From: an uncultured Collinsella sp.
Lineage (GTDB): Bacteria > Actinomycetota > Coriobacteriia > Coriobacteriales > Coriobacteriaceae
Length of the DNA: 14,696 nucleotides
Direction: 5' to 3'
NCBI GenBank assembly: GCA_900549555.1
Contig: UROO01000042.1
Coordinates: 1 to 14,696 of the forward strand
The stretch's first letter is position 1. Each line of letters opens with the position of its first letter. The notes beneath the pieces are model-generated. The model worked only from the letters and a program-made list of their open reading frames with translations. It searched no databases and was not told the origin of the DNA. Shown here piece after piece: positions 1-6,174 of the stretch. The translations under genes were made by a program, and so were the position numbers.

Positions 1-48
1 TCTACACCCTAGAGTTCGTCGGCAGCGTCAGATGTGTATAAGAGACAG
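1..48. other. Nextera/Illumina i5-side adapter (artefact)
   Basis: These bases are sequencing adapter, not genome. Positions 1-7 (TCTACAC) are the end of the P5 oligo and 8-15 (CCTAGAGT) sit where the i5 barcode belongs. Positions 16-29 are the Read 1 tail (TCGTCGGCAGCGTC) and 30-48 are the Tn5 mosaic end (AGATGTGTATAAGAGACAG). From memory the barcode equals Nextera S516. Biological sequence starts at 49. Peptides read through here (MCIRDS on the plus strand, SYTHLTLPTNSRV on the minus strand) are artefacts. Confidence 0.98.
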
Positions 49-730
49 CGTCAAAGGCGGCAACCGGGTCGTCGGCACCGGTGATGGGTCGGCCCACCAC
101 GATATGGCTCGCGCCGCGCTCGATAGCCTGAGAAGGCGTCGCCACACGGGACTGGTCACCAAGGGCGGCACCCACCGGACGAACGCCCGGAGTCACGATC
201 AACGCGTCGGGGCCGAGCAGCTCGCGCATGTCATGGGCCTCCATCGGCGAGCACACGATGCCGTCGATACCGTTGGCCTGGGCAAGCTTTGCCAGGCGGG
301 CGGCCTCCTCGGCCACGGGTGACTCGACGCCGATCTCAGCCAGCGAATCCTGGTTCATGCTCGTGAGCACGGTAATGGCAACGAGCTTGGCACGGTCCTC
401 GCGAGCCTCCTCGGCACCCTCGCGGCAGGCAGCGAGCATAGCGCCCGAGCCCAGACCGTGGACCGAAAGCAGGTCGGCACCGGCAAGCGAGGCGGAACGG
501 GCGGCACCGCGCACCTGATGCGGAATGTCATGGAACTTGAGGTCGAGGAAGACCTTAAAGCCCAGGTCCTTGAACGTCTTGACGATCTCGGGGCCCTCAG
601 CGTAATAGAGCGTCATGCCGACCTTGAGCCAAGCGGCATGACCAGAAAGCTCGTGGGCGAACTCGAGCGCACGCTCACGGTCGCAGTCGAGGGCGACGAT
701 AACGCGGTCGCGGGCATCAGCCTCTAGCAT
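49..730 (-). CDS. pyrF: Orotidine 5'-phosphate decarboxylase, C-terminus cut by adapter
   Basis: Converts OMP to UMP, the last step of de novo pyrimidine synthesis, in the cytoplasm. The protein opens with the family-typical VIVALDCD strand (about residues 10-17). It carries the catalytic DxKxxD array as D63, K65 and D68 in FLDLKFHDIP. Near the C-terminus are TPGVRP and the phosphate-binding VVGRPIT segment, so the TIM barrel is almost complete. About 227 genuine residues remain; the reading frame then runs into adapter and gains a false tail ending SYTHLTLPTNSRV. The family is usually about 230-240 residues, so only a few are missing. The ATG overlaps the pyrD stop by 7 nt (ATGCTAG), with AGGTG as a modest ribosome binding site, which suggests translational coupling. 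It is the last visible gene of the pyr operon. Confidence 0.96.
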
Positions 731-1638
731 TCGAAAGCACCTACCAGCTCGTTGATGTCCTTCACGCCCTGGGACTCCGCCCAGGCCTCGAGCTCGTGCG
801 CGATCTTAATCGATGCGCACGGATCGACAAAGTTGGCCATGCCGACCGACACGCAGGTGGCGCCAGCCAGGATAAACTCCGCCGCATCTTCGCCCGTCAT
901 GACGCCGCCGACACCGTTGATGGGGATATCGACGGCCTGAGCGACCTCCCAGACCATGCGAACGGCGATGTGGTGGCACAGCGGGCCCGAAAGGCCGCCC
1001 TTGGGCTTGGCCACACGGGACTTGCGGGTATGAACGTCGATGGCCATGCCCTGGATGGAGTTGATGACCGAAAGGCCGTCGGCTCCCGCGGCCTCGAGAG
1101 CCTTGGCAATCTCGGCGACGTTAACCGGCGCCATCTTCACGAACAGCGGCTTATCGGTCACCTTACGGCAGGCAGCCATAACGGCAGAGGCGCCCTCGGG
1201 CGAGGAGCCCATGGCGGCACCGCCGGCGGCAATATTGGGGCAGCTGACGTTGATCTCGTAGCCGGCAGCCCAGGGGCACAGCTCGACATACATCTCGAGC
1301 GCGCGGACAAACTCGTCAACGGAGTGACCGGCGACCTGGCAGATGACCTGGCAACCGTCCTTGGAGAGCTGCTCGAGCCACGGACCGGACTCACGGGCAA
1401 AGGCAGCCACGCCGGGGTTCTGAAGGCCCACGGAGTTGATCATGCCGCCCGGGATCTCGGCCATGCGAGGCGCGGGGTTGCCGGGCCAGGGCTCGGCAGC
1501 ACAACCCTTGGTGGTGATGGCGCCCAGCTGGGAGACATCAAAGAAGTTCTGGAACTGCCATCCGTAGCCAAAGGTACCGGCTGCGGTGTTGATGGGGTTC
1601 TGCATCTTGACGCCGCCGAAATCGACGGCCATGTTCAC
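724..1638 (-). CDS. pyrD: Dihydroorotate dehydrogenase, class 1B catalytic subunit
   Basis: FMN subunit that oxidises dihydroorotate to orotate. In class 1B enzymes it works with PyrK, which passes the electrons to NAD+. From the GTG at 1638 the protein is 304 residues and begins MNMAVDFGGVKMQNP, which fits the family N-terminus. Visible motifs are TTKG (42-45), the NSVGLQNPG segment (69-77), the catalytic cysteine C133 in NVSCPN (serine in class 2 enzymes) and GGVMTGEDA near the C-terminus for FMN phosphate binding. The frame stays open upstream to 1689, but that part overlaps the end of pyrK and does not resemble the family. An ATG at 1632 is an alternative start. No strong ribosome binding site is visible; the GTG lies 8 nt after the pyrK stop, so coupling is likely. 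Confidence 0.96.
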   Translation of the reverse strand: MNMAVDFGGVKMQNPINTAAGTFGYGWQFQNFFDVSQLGAITTKGCAAEPWPGNPAPRMAEIPGGMINSVGLQNPGVAAFARESGPWLEQLSKDGCQVICQVAGHSVDEFVRALEMYVELCPWAAGYEINVSCPNIAAGGAAMGSSPEGASAVMAACRKVTDKPLFVKMAPVNVAEIAKALEAAGADGLSVINSIQGMAIDVHTRKSRVAKPKGGLSGPLCHHIAVRMVWEVAQAVDIPINGVGGVMTGEDAAEFILAGATCVSVGMANFVDPCASIKIAHELEAWAESQGVKDINELVGAFEC

Positions 1639-1646
1639 GGTACCCA

Positions 1647-2438
1647 CTAGAAGACCACCACCTTGGAAGCATCGAACACGGGGCCGCACATGCAGGCGCC
1701 CTTCATACCGTCGACCGTCTCGACATTGCAGGTGTTGCAGGCGCCAAAGCCACAGCTCATCATGCGCTCGAGCGACACCTCACAGTACGCACCGGCCTCG
1801 GCGGCAGCGGCGGCGACCTTCTTCATCATGACGGCGGGGCCGCAGCTGGCGACGTAGTCGTAGCCGCCCTCGCCAAGCAGCTCGGCGGCAGGATCGGTGC
1901 AAAAACCGTGCGTGCCAAGCGAACCGTCGTCGGTGCACACGTTGACCGTGGCTCCCAGAGCGCGGAACTCATCGATGCCCACGGCCTTGGACGCAGTGCA
2001 AAAGCCCAGGCACACGTCGACGGCCACGCCCTGCTCGGCAAGCTTGCCGGCAAGACACAGCACGGGCGGAACACCGATGCCGCCCGCAACGAGCAGCGCC
2101 TTCCTGGTGCCCTCGGGCACAAGCCAGCCGCGGCCGCCAGGGCCCAGCAGATTAGAGGTGGAACCATGGGCCATCTGCGACAGACGACGGGTGTCGTCGC
2201 CCACGACGGCGTACCACAGCTCAACGGTGCCGGCCTGGGCGTCGGCACGATAGAAGCTCAGGGGCACGCGAAGCAGCGAGGACGCATCGCCGGGCACGGC
2301 AATGTTCACAAACTGACCGGGCTTGAGCGCACTTGCAAGCTTGGGGGCCGAGATGACGAGCGAGAAGATGCCGTCGGCGATCTCCTGGTTCGAGACGACC
2401 TCGAAGTCGTGCATGCGTGCAGTGGAAGGTGTGGGCAT
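1647..2438 (-). CDS. pyrK: Dihydroorotate dehydrogenase electron transfer subunit
   Basis: FAD and [2Fe-2S] subunit that carries electrons from PyrD to NAD+. The 263-residue protein has the ferredoxin-reductase layout. The flavin-binding RVPLSFY lies at about 57-63 (family RxPxS), the nucleotide-binding AGGIGVPP at about 118-125, and the iron-sulfur cluster motif near the C-terminus with C229, C234, C237 and C249 (C-x4-C-x2-C-x11-C). An extra cysteine at 251 sits beside the fourth ligand. The ATG is preceded by TTGGAG with a 5-nt spacer, so this start is well supported. Its partner pyrD follows at once, which supports a class 1B dehydrogenase rather than the quinone-linked class 2 type. The 92-nt gap before it holds a terminator-like hairpin, so pyrK-pyrD-pyrF may be transcribed less than the upstream genes. 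Confidence 0.96.
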   Translation of the reverse strand: MPTPSTARMHDFEVVSNQEIADGIFSLVISAPKLASALKPGQFVNIAVPGDASSLLRVPLSFYRADAQAGTVELWYAVVGDDTRRLSQMAHGSTSNLLGPGGRGWLVPEGTRKALLVAGGIGVPPVLCLAGKLAEQGVAVDVCLGFCTASKAVGIDEFRALGATVNVCTDDGSLGTHGFCTDPAAELLGEGGYDYVASCGPAVMMKKVAAAAAEAGAYCEVSLERMMSCGFGACNTCNVETVDGMKGACMCGPVFDASKVVVF

Positions 2439-2469
2439 AGACGCTCCAATCCCCCATGCGGTTGCATGG

Positions 2470-2510
2470 TCAAAACGAACAGAAAGCGCGGCACCGCAAG
2501 GGCGCCGCGC
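2470..2510 (-). terminator. Terminator-like hairpin between pyrC and pyrK
   Basis: Read on the minus strand, GCGCGGCGCC and GGTGCCGCGC pair as a 10-bp stem (one G-U) around a 5-nt CTTGC loop (stem 2486-2510). The U-rich run TTTCTGTTCGTTTT follows. The shape is that of an intrinsic terminator, but it lies inside the operon, so partial termination, mRNA end protection or attenuation are all possible. The plus strand has no T-tract here. Confidence 0.6.
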
Positions 2511-2530
2511 ACATAAGCGATAAGGCTATG

Positions 2531-3820
2531 CTAGCAGATGCAGCCGTCGGCGAGCGTCTGCTTGCCGCCGACAAACACATCGGTGGCACGACCGGTAAGC
2601 GTGCGGCCGGCGAAACCGGAGTTCTCGGCGCGCGACTCGTAACCGTCCTCGCCGACCGTCCAGGTGGCGGACGCGTCGAACACGGTCAGGTCGGCAACGG
2701 AGCCCGCCTTGACCTGAACCTGGTCGAGGCCCAGGATCTCACGCGGCTTGATGGCCATGAGCTCGACCATGCGGCCCACGCTCATCTTGCCCGTGTTGAC
2801 CAGCTCGGTAAGCACAAGCGACAGCGAGGTCTCAAGGCCGATCATGCCAAAGGGCGCAAGCTCGAACTCGCGGGCCTTCTCCCACGGGGTGTGGGGAGCG
2901 TGATCGGTGACGATAACGTCGACGGTGCCGTCGATGACGCCCTGACGGATAGCCTCGGCATCCTCCTCGGTACGCAGCGGCGGGTTGACCTTGAGCGAGG
3001 TGTTGTAGGTCTCGTCCAGGTCGTTCTCGGTCAGGAACATGTGGTGCGGGGTGGCCTCGCAGGTAACCTGAACGCCAGCGGCCTTACCGGCACGCACGAT
3101 CTCCAGGCCATGGGCGGTGGAGATGTGCTGGATGTGCAGCTTGGCACCGGTCAGCTTGGCGATCTCGATGTCGCGGGCGATCTGGAGCTCCTCGCCGGCA
3201 GCCGGCCAGCCCTCGAGAGCCAGACGGGTCGATACCTTGCCCTCGTTGATCTGGCCGTGGCCGACCAGGTCCTCGTCCTGGCAGTGGCTCATAAAGACCT
3301 TGCCGAACATCTTGCCGTAGTCCATGCAGCGACGGAGCATGCCCGCGCCCTGCACGCCGCGACCGTCGTCGGTGAAGGCGACGGCGCCATGGGCGACCAT
3401 GTCGCCCATCTCGGACATGGCCTCGCCCTTAAGACCGCGGGTCATGGCGCCCGACGGATAGACGCGGCAGTGACCGACCTCGGCAGCGCGGGACTTGACG
3501 AACTCCACGACGGTGCCGTTATCGGTGACGGGATCGGTGTTGGGCATGGCGCACACGCCGGTAAAGCCGCCCTTGGCAGCTGCGCGGGTGCCGCTCTCGA
3601 TGTCCTCTTTGACCTCGTAGCCAGGCTCGCGAAGGTGAACGTGCATATCCACCAGGCCGGGGACGAGGTACTTGCCGGAAAGGTCGCGGACCTCGGCTCC
3701 CTCGACGGCGAGATTCTCGCCGACCTCGGCGATCTTGTCGCCGTCAATCAGGACGTCAACGACACCGTCAAGCTCGACGGACGGGTCGACGACGTGGGCA
3801 TTCTTAAGAAGCAAGGCCAT
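2531..3820 (-). CDS. pyrC: Dihydroorotase, class I
   Basis: Zinc amidohydrolase that cyclises carbamoyl aspartate to dihydroorotate. From the ATG at 3820 it is 429 residues and starts MALLLKNAHVVDP. The metal and catalytic residues of the class I group are all present: H60 and H62 in DMHVHLREPG, R64, N94, D151 (FTDDG, the bridging aspartate of this class), H179 (SHCQDE), H232 (HIQHIS) and D306 in VTDHAPH. The frame extends upstream to 3976, but those residues are low-complexity shadow of pyrB. The chosen ATG has a strong GGAGGTG site 6 nt upstream. It overlaps the last 17 nt of pyrB. Full length for the family and apparently active. Confidence 0.97.
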   Translation of the reverse strand: MALLLKNAHVVDPSVELDGVVDVLIDGDKIAEVGENLAVEGAEVRDLSGKYLVPGLVDMHVHLREPGYEVKEDIESGTRAAAKGGFTGVCAMPNTDPVTDNGTVVEFVKSRAAEVGHCRVYPSGAMTRGLKGEAMSEMGDMVAHGAVAFTDDGRGVQGAGMLRRCMDYGKMFGKVFMSHCQDEDLVGHGQINEGKVSTRLALEGWPAAGEELQIARDIEIAKLTGAKLHIQHISTAHGLEIVRAGKAAGVQVTCEATPHHMFLTENDLDETYNTSLKVNPPLRTEEDAEAIRQGVIDGTVDVIVTDHAPHTPWEKAREFELAPFGMIGLETSLSLVLTELVNTGKMSVGRMVELMAIKPREILGLDQVQVKAGSVADLTVFDASATWTVGEDGYESRAENSGFAGRTLTGRATDVFVGGKQTLADGCIC

Positions 3821-4748
3821 TATCGGCACCTCCAAGCAGCAGATACAGGATAGCCATACGCACGCAGATACCGGCGTAGACCTGCTCCAGGATGACGGAG
3901 CGTTGCGGGTGGTCGGCCATATAGGAGTCGAACTCAACGCCGCGGTTGATGGGGCCCGGGTGGCAGATGATCGCATCGGGCTTCATGAGCTTCTCGCGGT
4001 CCTTGGTCAGGCCGAAGAGCTTGTGGTACTCGCGAATGGTCGGGAACGGGGCACCCTCGAGGCGCTCCTGCTGCACGCGCAGCATGTAGACGACGTCCAG
4101 CTCGGGCAGGACGGAATCGAGGTCGCTCGTCACGTGGTCGCAGCCCAGGACCTCGGGCGCCGGCGGCAGCAGCGTGCCGGGGGCGACGGCGTAGGTCTCG
4201 CAGCCCATGATCTTAAGGGCGGGGATCAGCGAGCCGCACACGCGGGAGTGGGCGATATCGCCGACGACGGCGACCTTCAGACCGTGGAAGTCACCCTTGT
4301 GCTCCCAGATGGTGTACAGGTCGAGCAGGGCCTGCGTGGGATGGTTGTGCTTGCCGTCACCGGCGCAGATGACGCTTGCGGGCGAGTTCTGCGTGACGAT
4401 GTAGGGAGCACCGGCGTGCTTATCGCGAACGACGATGCAGTCGATCTTATAGGCGTTGAGGGTCTCGACGGTGTCGACGAGGCTCTCACCCTTGACCGTG
4501 GAGGTCGAGGAGCCGCCAAAGTTAAGACTGTCGGCCGAAAGACGCTTCTCGGCGAGCTCGAAGGAGCTGCGGGTGCGCGTCGAGGGCTCGTTGAACATGT
4601 TGACGATGGTCTTGCCCTTGAGCGTGGGGACCTTCTTGATCGCACGCTCGTTGACCTCGGAGAACGCCTTGGCGGTCTCGAGGATGAGCTTAATGTCCTC
4701 TTCGGAGTACTCGGTAATGTCGATCAGGTGCTTATGGTTGAACGCCAC
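3804..4748 (-). CDS. pyrB: Aspartate carbamoyltransferase catalytic chain
   Basis: Joins carbamoyl phosphate and aspartate, the committed step of the pathway. From the GTG at 4748 it is 314 residues, starting MAFNHKHLIDI. The carbamoyl-phosphate loop PSTRTR is at about 55-60, the mobile-loop lysine is K86 in STSTVKGES, HPTQ is at about 136-139, and HPGPINRG lies near the C-terminus as in all ATCases. No regulatory chain (pyrI) lies beside it, so it is probably the unregulated trimer type. An in-frame GTG 12 nt upstream (4760) would leave no room for a ribosome binding site, whereas the GTG at 4748 has a perfect GGAGGTGA with an 8-nt spacer inside the end of pyrR. It starts 4 nt after the pyrR stop and overlaps pyrC by 17 nt. 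Confidence 0.97.
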   Translation of the reverse strand: MAFNHKHLIDITEYSEEDIKLILETAKAFSEVNERAIKKVPTLKGKTIVNMFNEPSTRTRSSFELAEKRLSADSLNFGGSSTSTVKGESLVDTVETLNAYKIDCIVVRDKHAGAPYIVTQNSPASVICAGDGKHNHPTQALLDLYTIWEHKGDFHGLKVAVVGDIAHSRVCGSLIPALKIMGCETYAVAPGTLLPPAPEVLGCDHVTSDLDSVLPELDVVYMLRVQQERLEGAPFPTIREYHKLFGLTKDREKLMKPDAIICHPGPINRGVEFDSYMADHPQRSVILEQVYAGICVRMAILYLLLGGADNGLAS

Positions 4749-4752
4749 GGTA

Positions 4753-5337
4753 CTACTCACCTCCCAGCGGCGCGGAGCCCACGTGGGAACCCGGCGCGAC
4801 GTCGTTAATCTCGACGGCGGTGTGGCCGTCGACTTCCTTCATATATAGGTGCACGTTCTCCTCATGCGACGAGGGAACGTTCTTGCCGACAAAGTCCGGC
4901 GAGATGGGGAGCTCGCGGTGGCCGCGGTCAACGAGGACTGCCAGCTCAATACGGCTCGGACGGCCCAAGTCCATGACGGCGTCGAGAGCGGCGCGAATGG
5001 TACGGCCCGTATACAGGATGTCGTCCACCAGCACGACGCGCTTGCCGTCGACGCTAAAGGGAATGTTGGTGGCGTGGATCGCGGGAGCGAAATTGGTAGC
5101 GTAGTCATCGCGGTAGAAGCTGATGTCGAGGCTGCCGAGCGGAACGTCGACGCCCTCGATCTCCTTGATCTCCTCGGCGAGCTTCTTTGCCAGAAGGTCG
5201 CCGCGCGTGACGATGCCGACCAGAGCGAGGTCTTCACAGCCCTCGTTGCGCTCGAGAATCTCGTGCGCGATGCGGGTCATCGCTCGATTGACGGCGGTCT
5301 CGTCCATGATGACCGCCTTGGGGGAAGTCGTGCCCAT
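4753..5337 (-). CDS. pyrR: Bifunctional pyr attenuation protein / uracil phosphoribosyltransferase
   Basis: UMP-responsive RNA-binding regulator of pyr operons, often with weak uracil phosphoribosyltransferase activity. The 194-residue protein has the PyrR signature throughout: TRIAHEILERN (21-31), LVGIVTRGDLLA (39-50), VPLGSLDISFYRDD (65-78), the PRPP loop VVLVDDILYTGRT (101-113), LAVLVDRGHRELPI (132-145) and VGKNVPSS. The ATG follows AAGGAGATCG, a good ribosome binding site. As first gene of the operon, downstream of a structured leader, it is expected to control its own transcript. The family uses UMP-dependent binding to a leader hairpin: attenuation in Bacillus, translational repression in some mycobacteria. 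The C-terminal tail after about residue 180 is unconserved; its last codons supply the pyrB ribosome binding site. Confidence 0.97.
   Translation of the reverse strand: MGTTSPKAVIMDETAVNRAMTRIAHEILERNEGCEDLALVGIVTRGDLLAKKLAEEIKEIEGVDVPLGSLDISFYRDDYATNFAPAIHATNIPFSVDGKRVVLVDDILYTGRTIRAALDAVMDLGRPSRIELAVLVDRGHRELPISPDFVGKNVPSSHEENVHLYMKEVDGHTAVEINDVAPGSHVGSAPLGGE
4757..4764 (-). promoter_or_regulatory. pyrB ribosome binding site inside pyrR
   Basis: The minus strand reads GGAGGTGA, a perfect anti-16S match, 8 nt before the GTG at 4748. It is formed by the last codons of pyrR (GGA GGT GAG TAG). It selects the 4748 start over the GTG at 4760, which lies within it, and implies pyrR-pyrB coupling. 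Confidence 0.75.
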
Positions 5338-5358
5338 CGATCTCCTTCCTCACATGTC

Positions 5359-5378
5359 TTGACTGCTGACACAGTCAA
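5359..5378 (-). promoter_or_regulatory. Hairpin just upstream of the pyrR ribosome binding site
   Basis: TTGACTG and CAGTCAA form a perfect 7-bp stem with the 6-nt loop TGTCAG on the minus strand, ending 8 nt before GGAAGGAG. Its first two bases are the last of the upstream T-tract, so it can form only in transcripts that read through the terminator. It might affect mRNA stability or initiation. Confidence 0.5.
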
Positions 5379-5416
5379 AAAAATAGATGCCCGACCGCTC
5401 AAAGCGGAACCAGACA
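5377..5416 (-). terminator. Attenuator terminator in the pyr leader
   Basis: On the minus strand CCGCT-TTG-AGCGG forms the upper stem and TGTCT can pair with GGGCA (two G-U pairs) across a 4x2 internal loop. TCTATTTTTTT follows, with seven consecutive T. It lies between the candidate PyrR hairpin and the pyrR gene, where an attenuator would be. I did not find a clear antiterminator strand. Confidence 0.65.
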
Positions 5417-5462
5417 CCCACAGGAAGGGCTGCTCTTTGGCAGCTATGTAATTCCATGTGGG
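5417..5462 (-). promoter_or_regulatory. Candidate PyrR-binding hairpin
   Basis: The minus strand folds as a lower stem CCCACA-(T)-GGAA with TTCC-TGTGGG (10 bp with one bulged T), an asymmetric internal loop (TTACATA opposite CC), and an upper stem GCTGC/GCAGC closed by the hexaloop CAAAGA. Known PyrR sites have a 4-5-bp upper stem with a hexaloop of the form CNGNGA and an internal bulge; CAAAGA fits at five of six positions. The internal loop is larger than usual, so the match is partial. Its place ahead of a terminator and pyrR supports the role. Confidence 0.6.
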
Positions 5463-5492
5463 TATCTCGTACCCCTTTAATGGTCAAGGGAT

Positions 5493-5521
5493 AGTGTAGC
5501 CAACCTCGAGCTTAATTGCGA
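5493..5521 (-). promoter_or_regulatory. Possible pyr operon promoter
   Basis: TACACT (5493-5498, minus strand) is a plausible -10 box about 30 nt before the leader hairpin. The hexamer 17 nt upstream, TCGCAA, is a poor -35. An alternative TTGACC at 5482-5487 lacks a usable -10 and would start transcription inside the hairpin. The assignment is tentative. Confidence 0.35.
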
Positions 5522-5706
5522 GCATAAATACAGAGCAATCCGTAAACGGAGCCCAATGCTCAATAAACCTATATATATTTGTGGGACGAGCTTGAAAACG
5601 TACGCACGAGCTGGCATAATCCCCTCTGTTGCACGCAAATCGGATCTACGTCCAGGGCCGTGGCGTGGGCACTATCGCCAAAAGAGAAATATCTCTGTGT
5701 AGATTA
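5522..5706. other. Divergent intergenic region between pyr leader and rpmB promoter
   Basis: No coding sequence or clear RNA gene is visible. The stretch includes an AT-rich run (CCTATATATATTT near 5568-5580) and a small inverted repeat, AGAGA-AATA-TCTCT, at 5683-5696. It separates two divergent transcription units and probably holds upstream promoter elements of both. Confidence 0.5.
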
Positions 5707-5735
5707 CGCACAGGGATCTGCTTCTGTGCTATAGT
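5707..5735 (+). promoter_or_regulatory. Possible rpmB promoter
   Basis: TATAGT at 5730-5735 matches the -10 consensus at five of six positions. The -35 position with a 17-nt spacer reads CGCACA, which keeps only the ACA half. The start would fall near 5742, giving a leader of about 48 nt. An inverted repeat (CTGTG/CACAG, 5695-5713) overlaps the -35 region. Confidence 0.4.
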
Positions 5736-5789
5736 TCAGGCTTGTTTGTTAACGCGACATGTTCGTTTGTCGCCCAAGGAGGGTCAGTT

Positions 5790-5978
5790 ATGTCCAAAGT
5801 TTGCGAAGTTTGCGGTAAGCACCCCGTTGCCGGTCGCTCCATCAGCCACTCTCACCGCGTCACCAACCGTAAGTTCCGCCCCAACATCCAGCGCGTCTAC
5901 GTCGTCGTCGATGGTCACCGTCGCAAGATGAACGTTTGCTCCACCTGCCTCAAGTCCGGCAAGGTTGCGCGCTCCTAA
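5790..5978 (+). CDS. rpmB: 50S ribosomal protein L28, zinc-ribbon form
   Basis: Large-subunit ribosomal protein of 62 residues, normal length for the short bacterial form. The start MSKVCEVCGKHPVAG is typical, and the central HSHRVTNRKFRPNIQRV segment is the conserved rRNA-binding part. Two CxxC pairs, C5/C8 and C50/C53, make a complete zinc ribbon (the C+ form). The frame stays open upstream to 5742, but AAGGAGGG with a 6-nt spacer marks the ATG at 5790. It stands alone, divergent from the pyr operon, and ends at a strong terminator. Family knowledge: in many actinobacteria C+ and C- forms of small ribosomal proteins are exchanged under Zur control. No Zur box was recognised here. Confidence 0.97.
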   Translation: MSKVCEVCGKHPVAGRSISHSHRVTNRKFRPNIQRVYVVVDGHRRKMNVCSTCLKSGKVARS

Positions 5979-6046
5979 ATAAGGTCTTACCAACAAGTAC
6001 CTCGGACTCTCCGGGTCAAAGACCTCGCGTTCACATAGAACTTACC

Positions 6047-6079
6047 AAAGGCGCCCTCCCCTACGGAGGGCGCCTTTTT
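6047..6079 (+). terminator. rpmB intrinsic terminator
   Basis: AAAGGCGCCCTCC pairs with GGAGGGCGCCTTT as a perfect 13-bp stem around a 5-nt loop, ending in TTTTT. The inverted repeat of the transposase element begins one base after the T-run. Confidence 0.93.
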
Positions 6080-6080
6080 G

Positions 6081-6133
6081 CGCTCATTGGGGACAGGCTT
6101 AGATGGGTGTTTTCACGCATTGGGGACAGACAT
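6081..6133 (+). repeat. Left inverted repeat of the transposase element
   Basis: This 53-bp sequence matches the reverse complement of 7080-7132 at 47 positions by my alignment. It begins CGCTCATTGGGGACAG and has two identical copies of CATTGGGGACAG (6085-6096 and 6118-6129), 33 bp apart. Between them is a 7-bp hairpin ATGGGTG-TTTT-CACGCAT with one G-G mismatch. Confidence 0.85.
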
Positions 6134-6174
6134 GACGCACGCATGCGGCGTCCCGATCGGCTCCGGCCCCTATC

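Noticed and set aside
2456..3853. 465-codon plus-strand open frame opposite pyrC
   Set aside because: Antisense shadow of dihydroorotase, with the same biased composition and no family features.
3672..4808. 378-codon plus-strand open frame opposite pyrB
   Set aside because: Antisense shadow of aspartate carbamoyltransferase, ending in low-complexity residues.
5742..5789. 16-residue N-terminal extension of rpmB
   Set aside because: The strong AAGGAGGG before the ATG at 5790 and the family N-terminus MSKVCEVCG place the start there; the extension falls in the untranslated leader.
5982..6025. Inverted repeat AGGTCTT/AAGACCT with an inner CGGA/TCCG hairpin after rpmB, considered as a small RNA or tRNA remnant
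   Set aside because: There is no cloverleaf, conserved arm or promoter. It is most simply a structured 3' untranslated region ahead of the rpmB terminator.
6135..6156. Possible CRISPR or phage attachment site near the transposase
   Set aside because: The only repeats are the paired motifs of the element and a short CGCATGCG palindrome. There are no regular spacers, integrase or tRNA gene.
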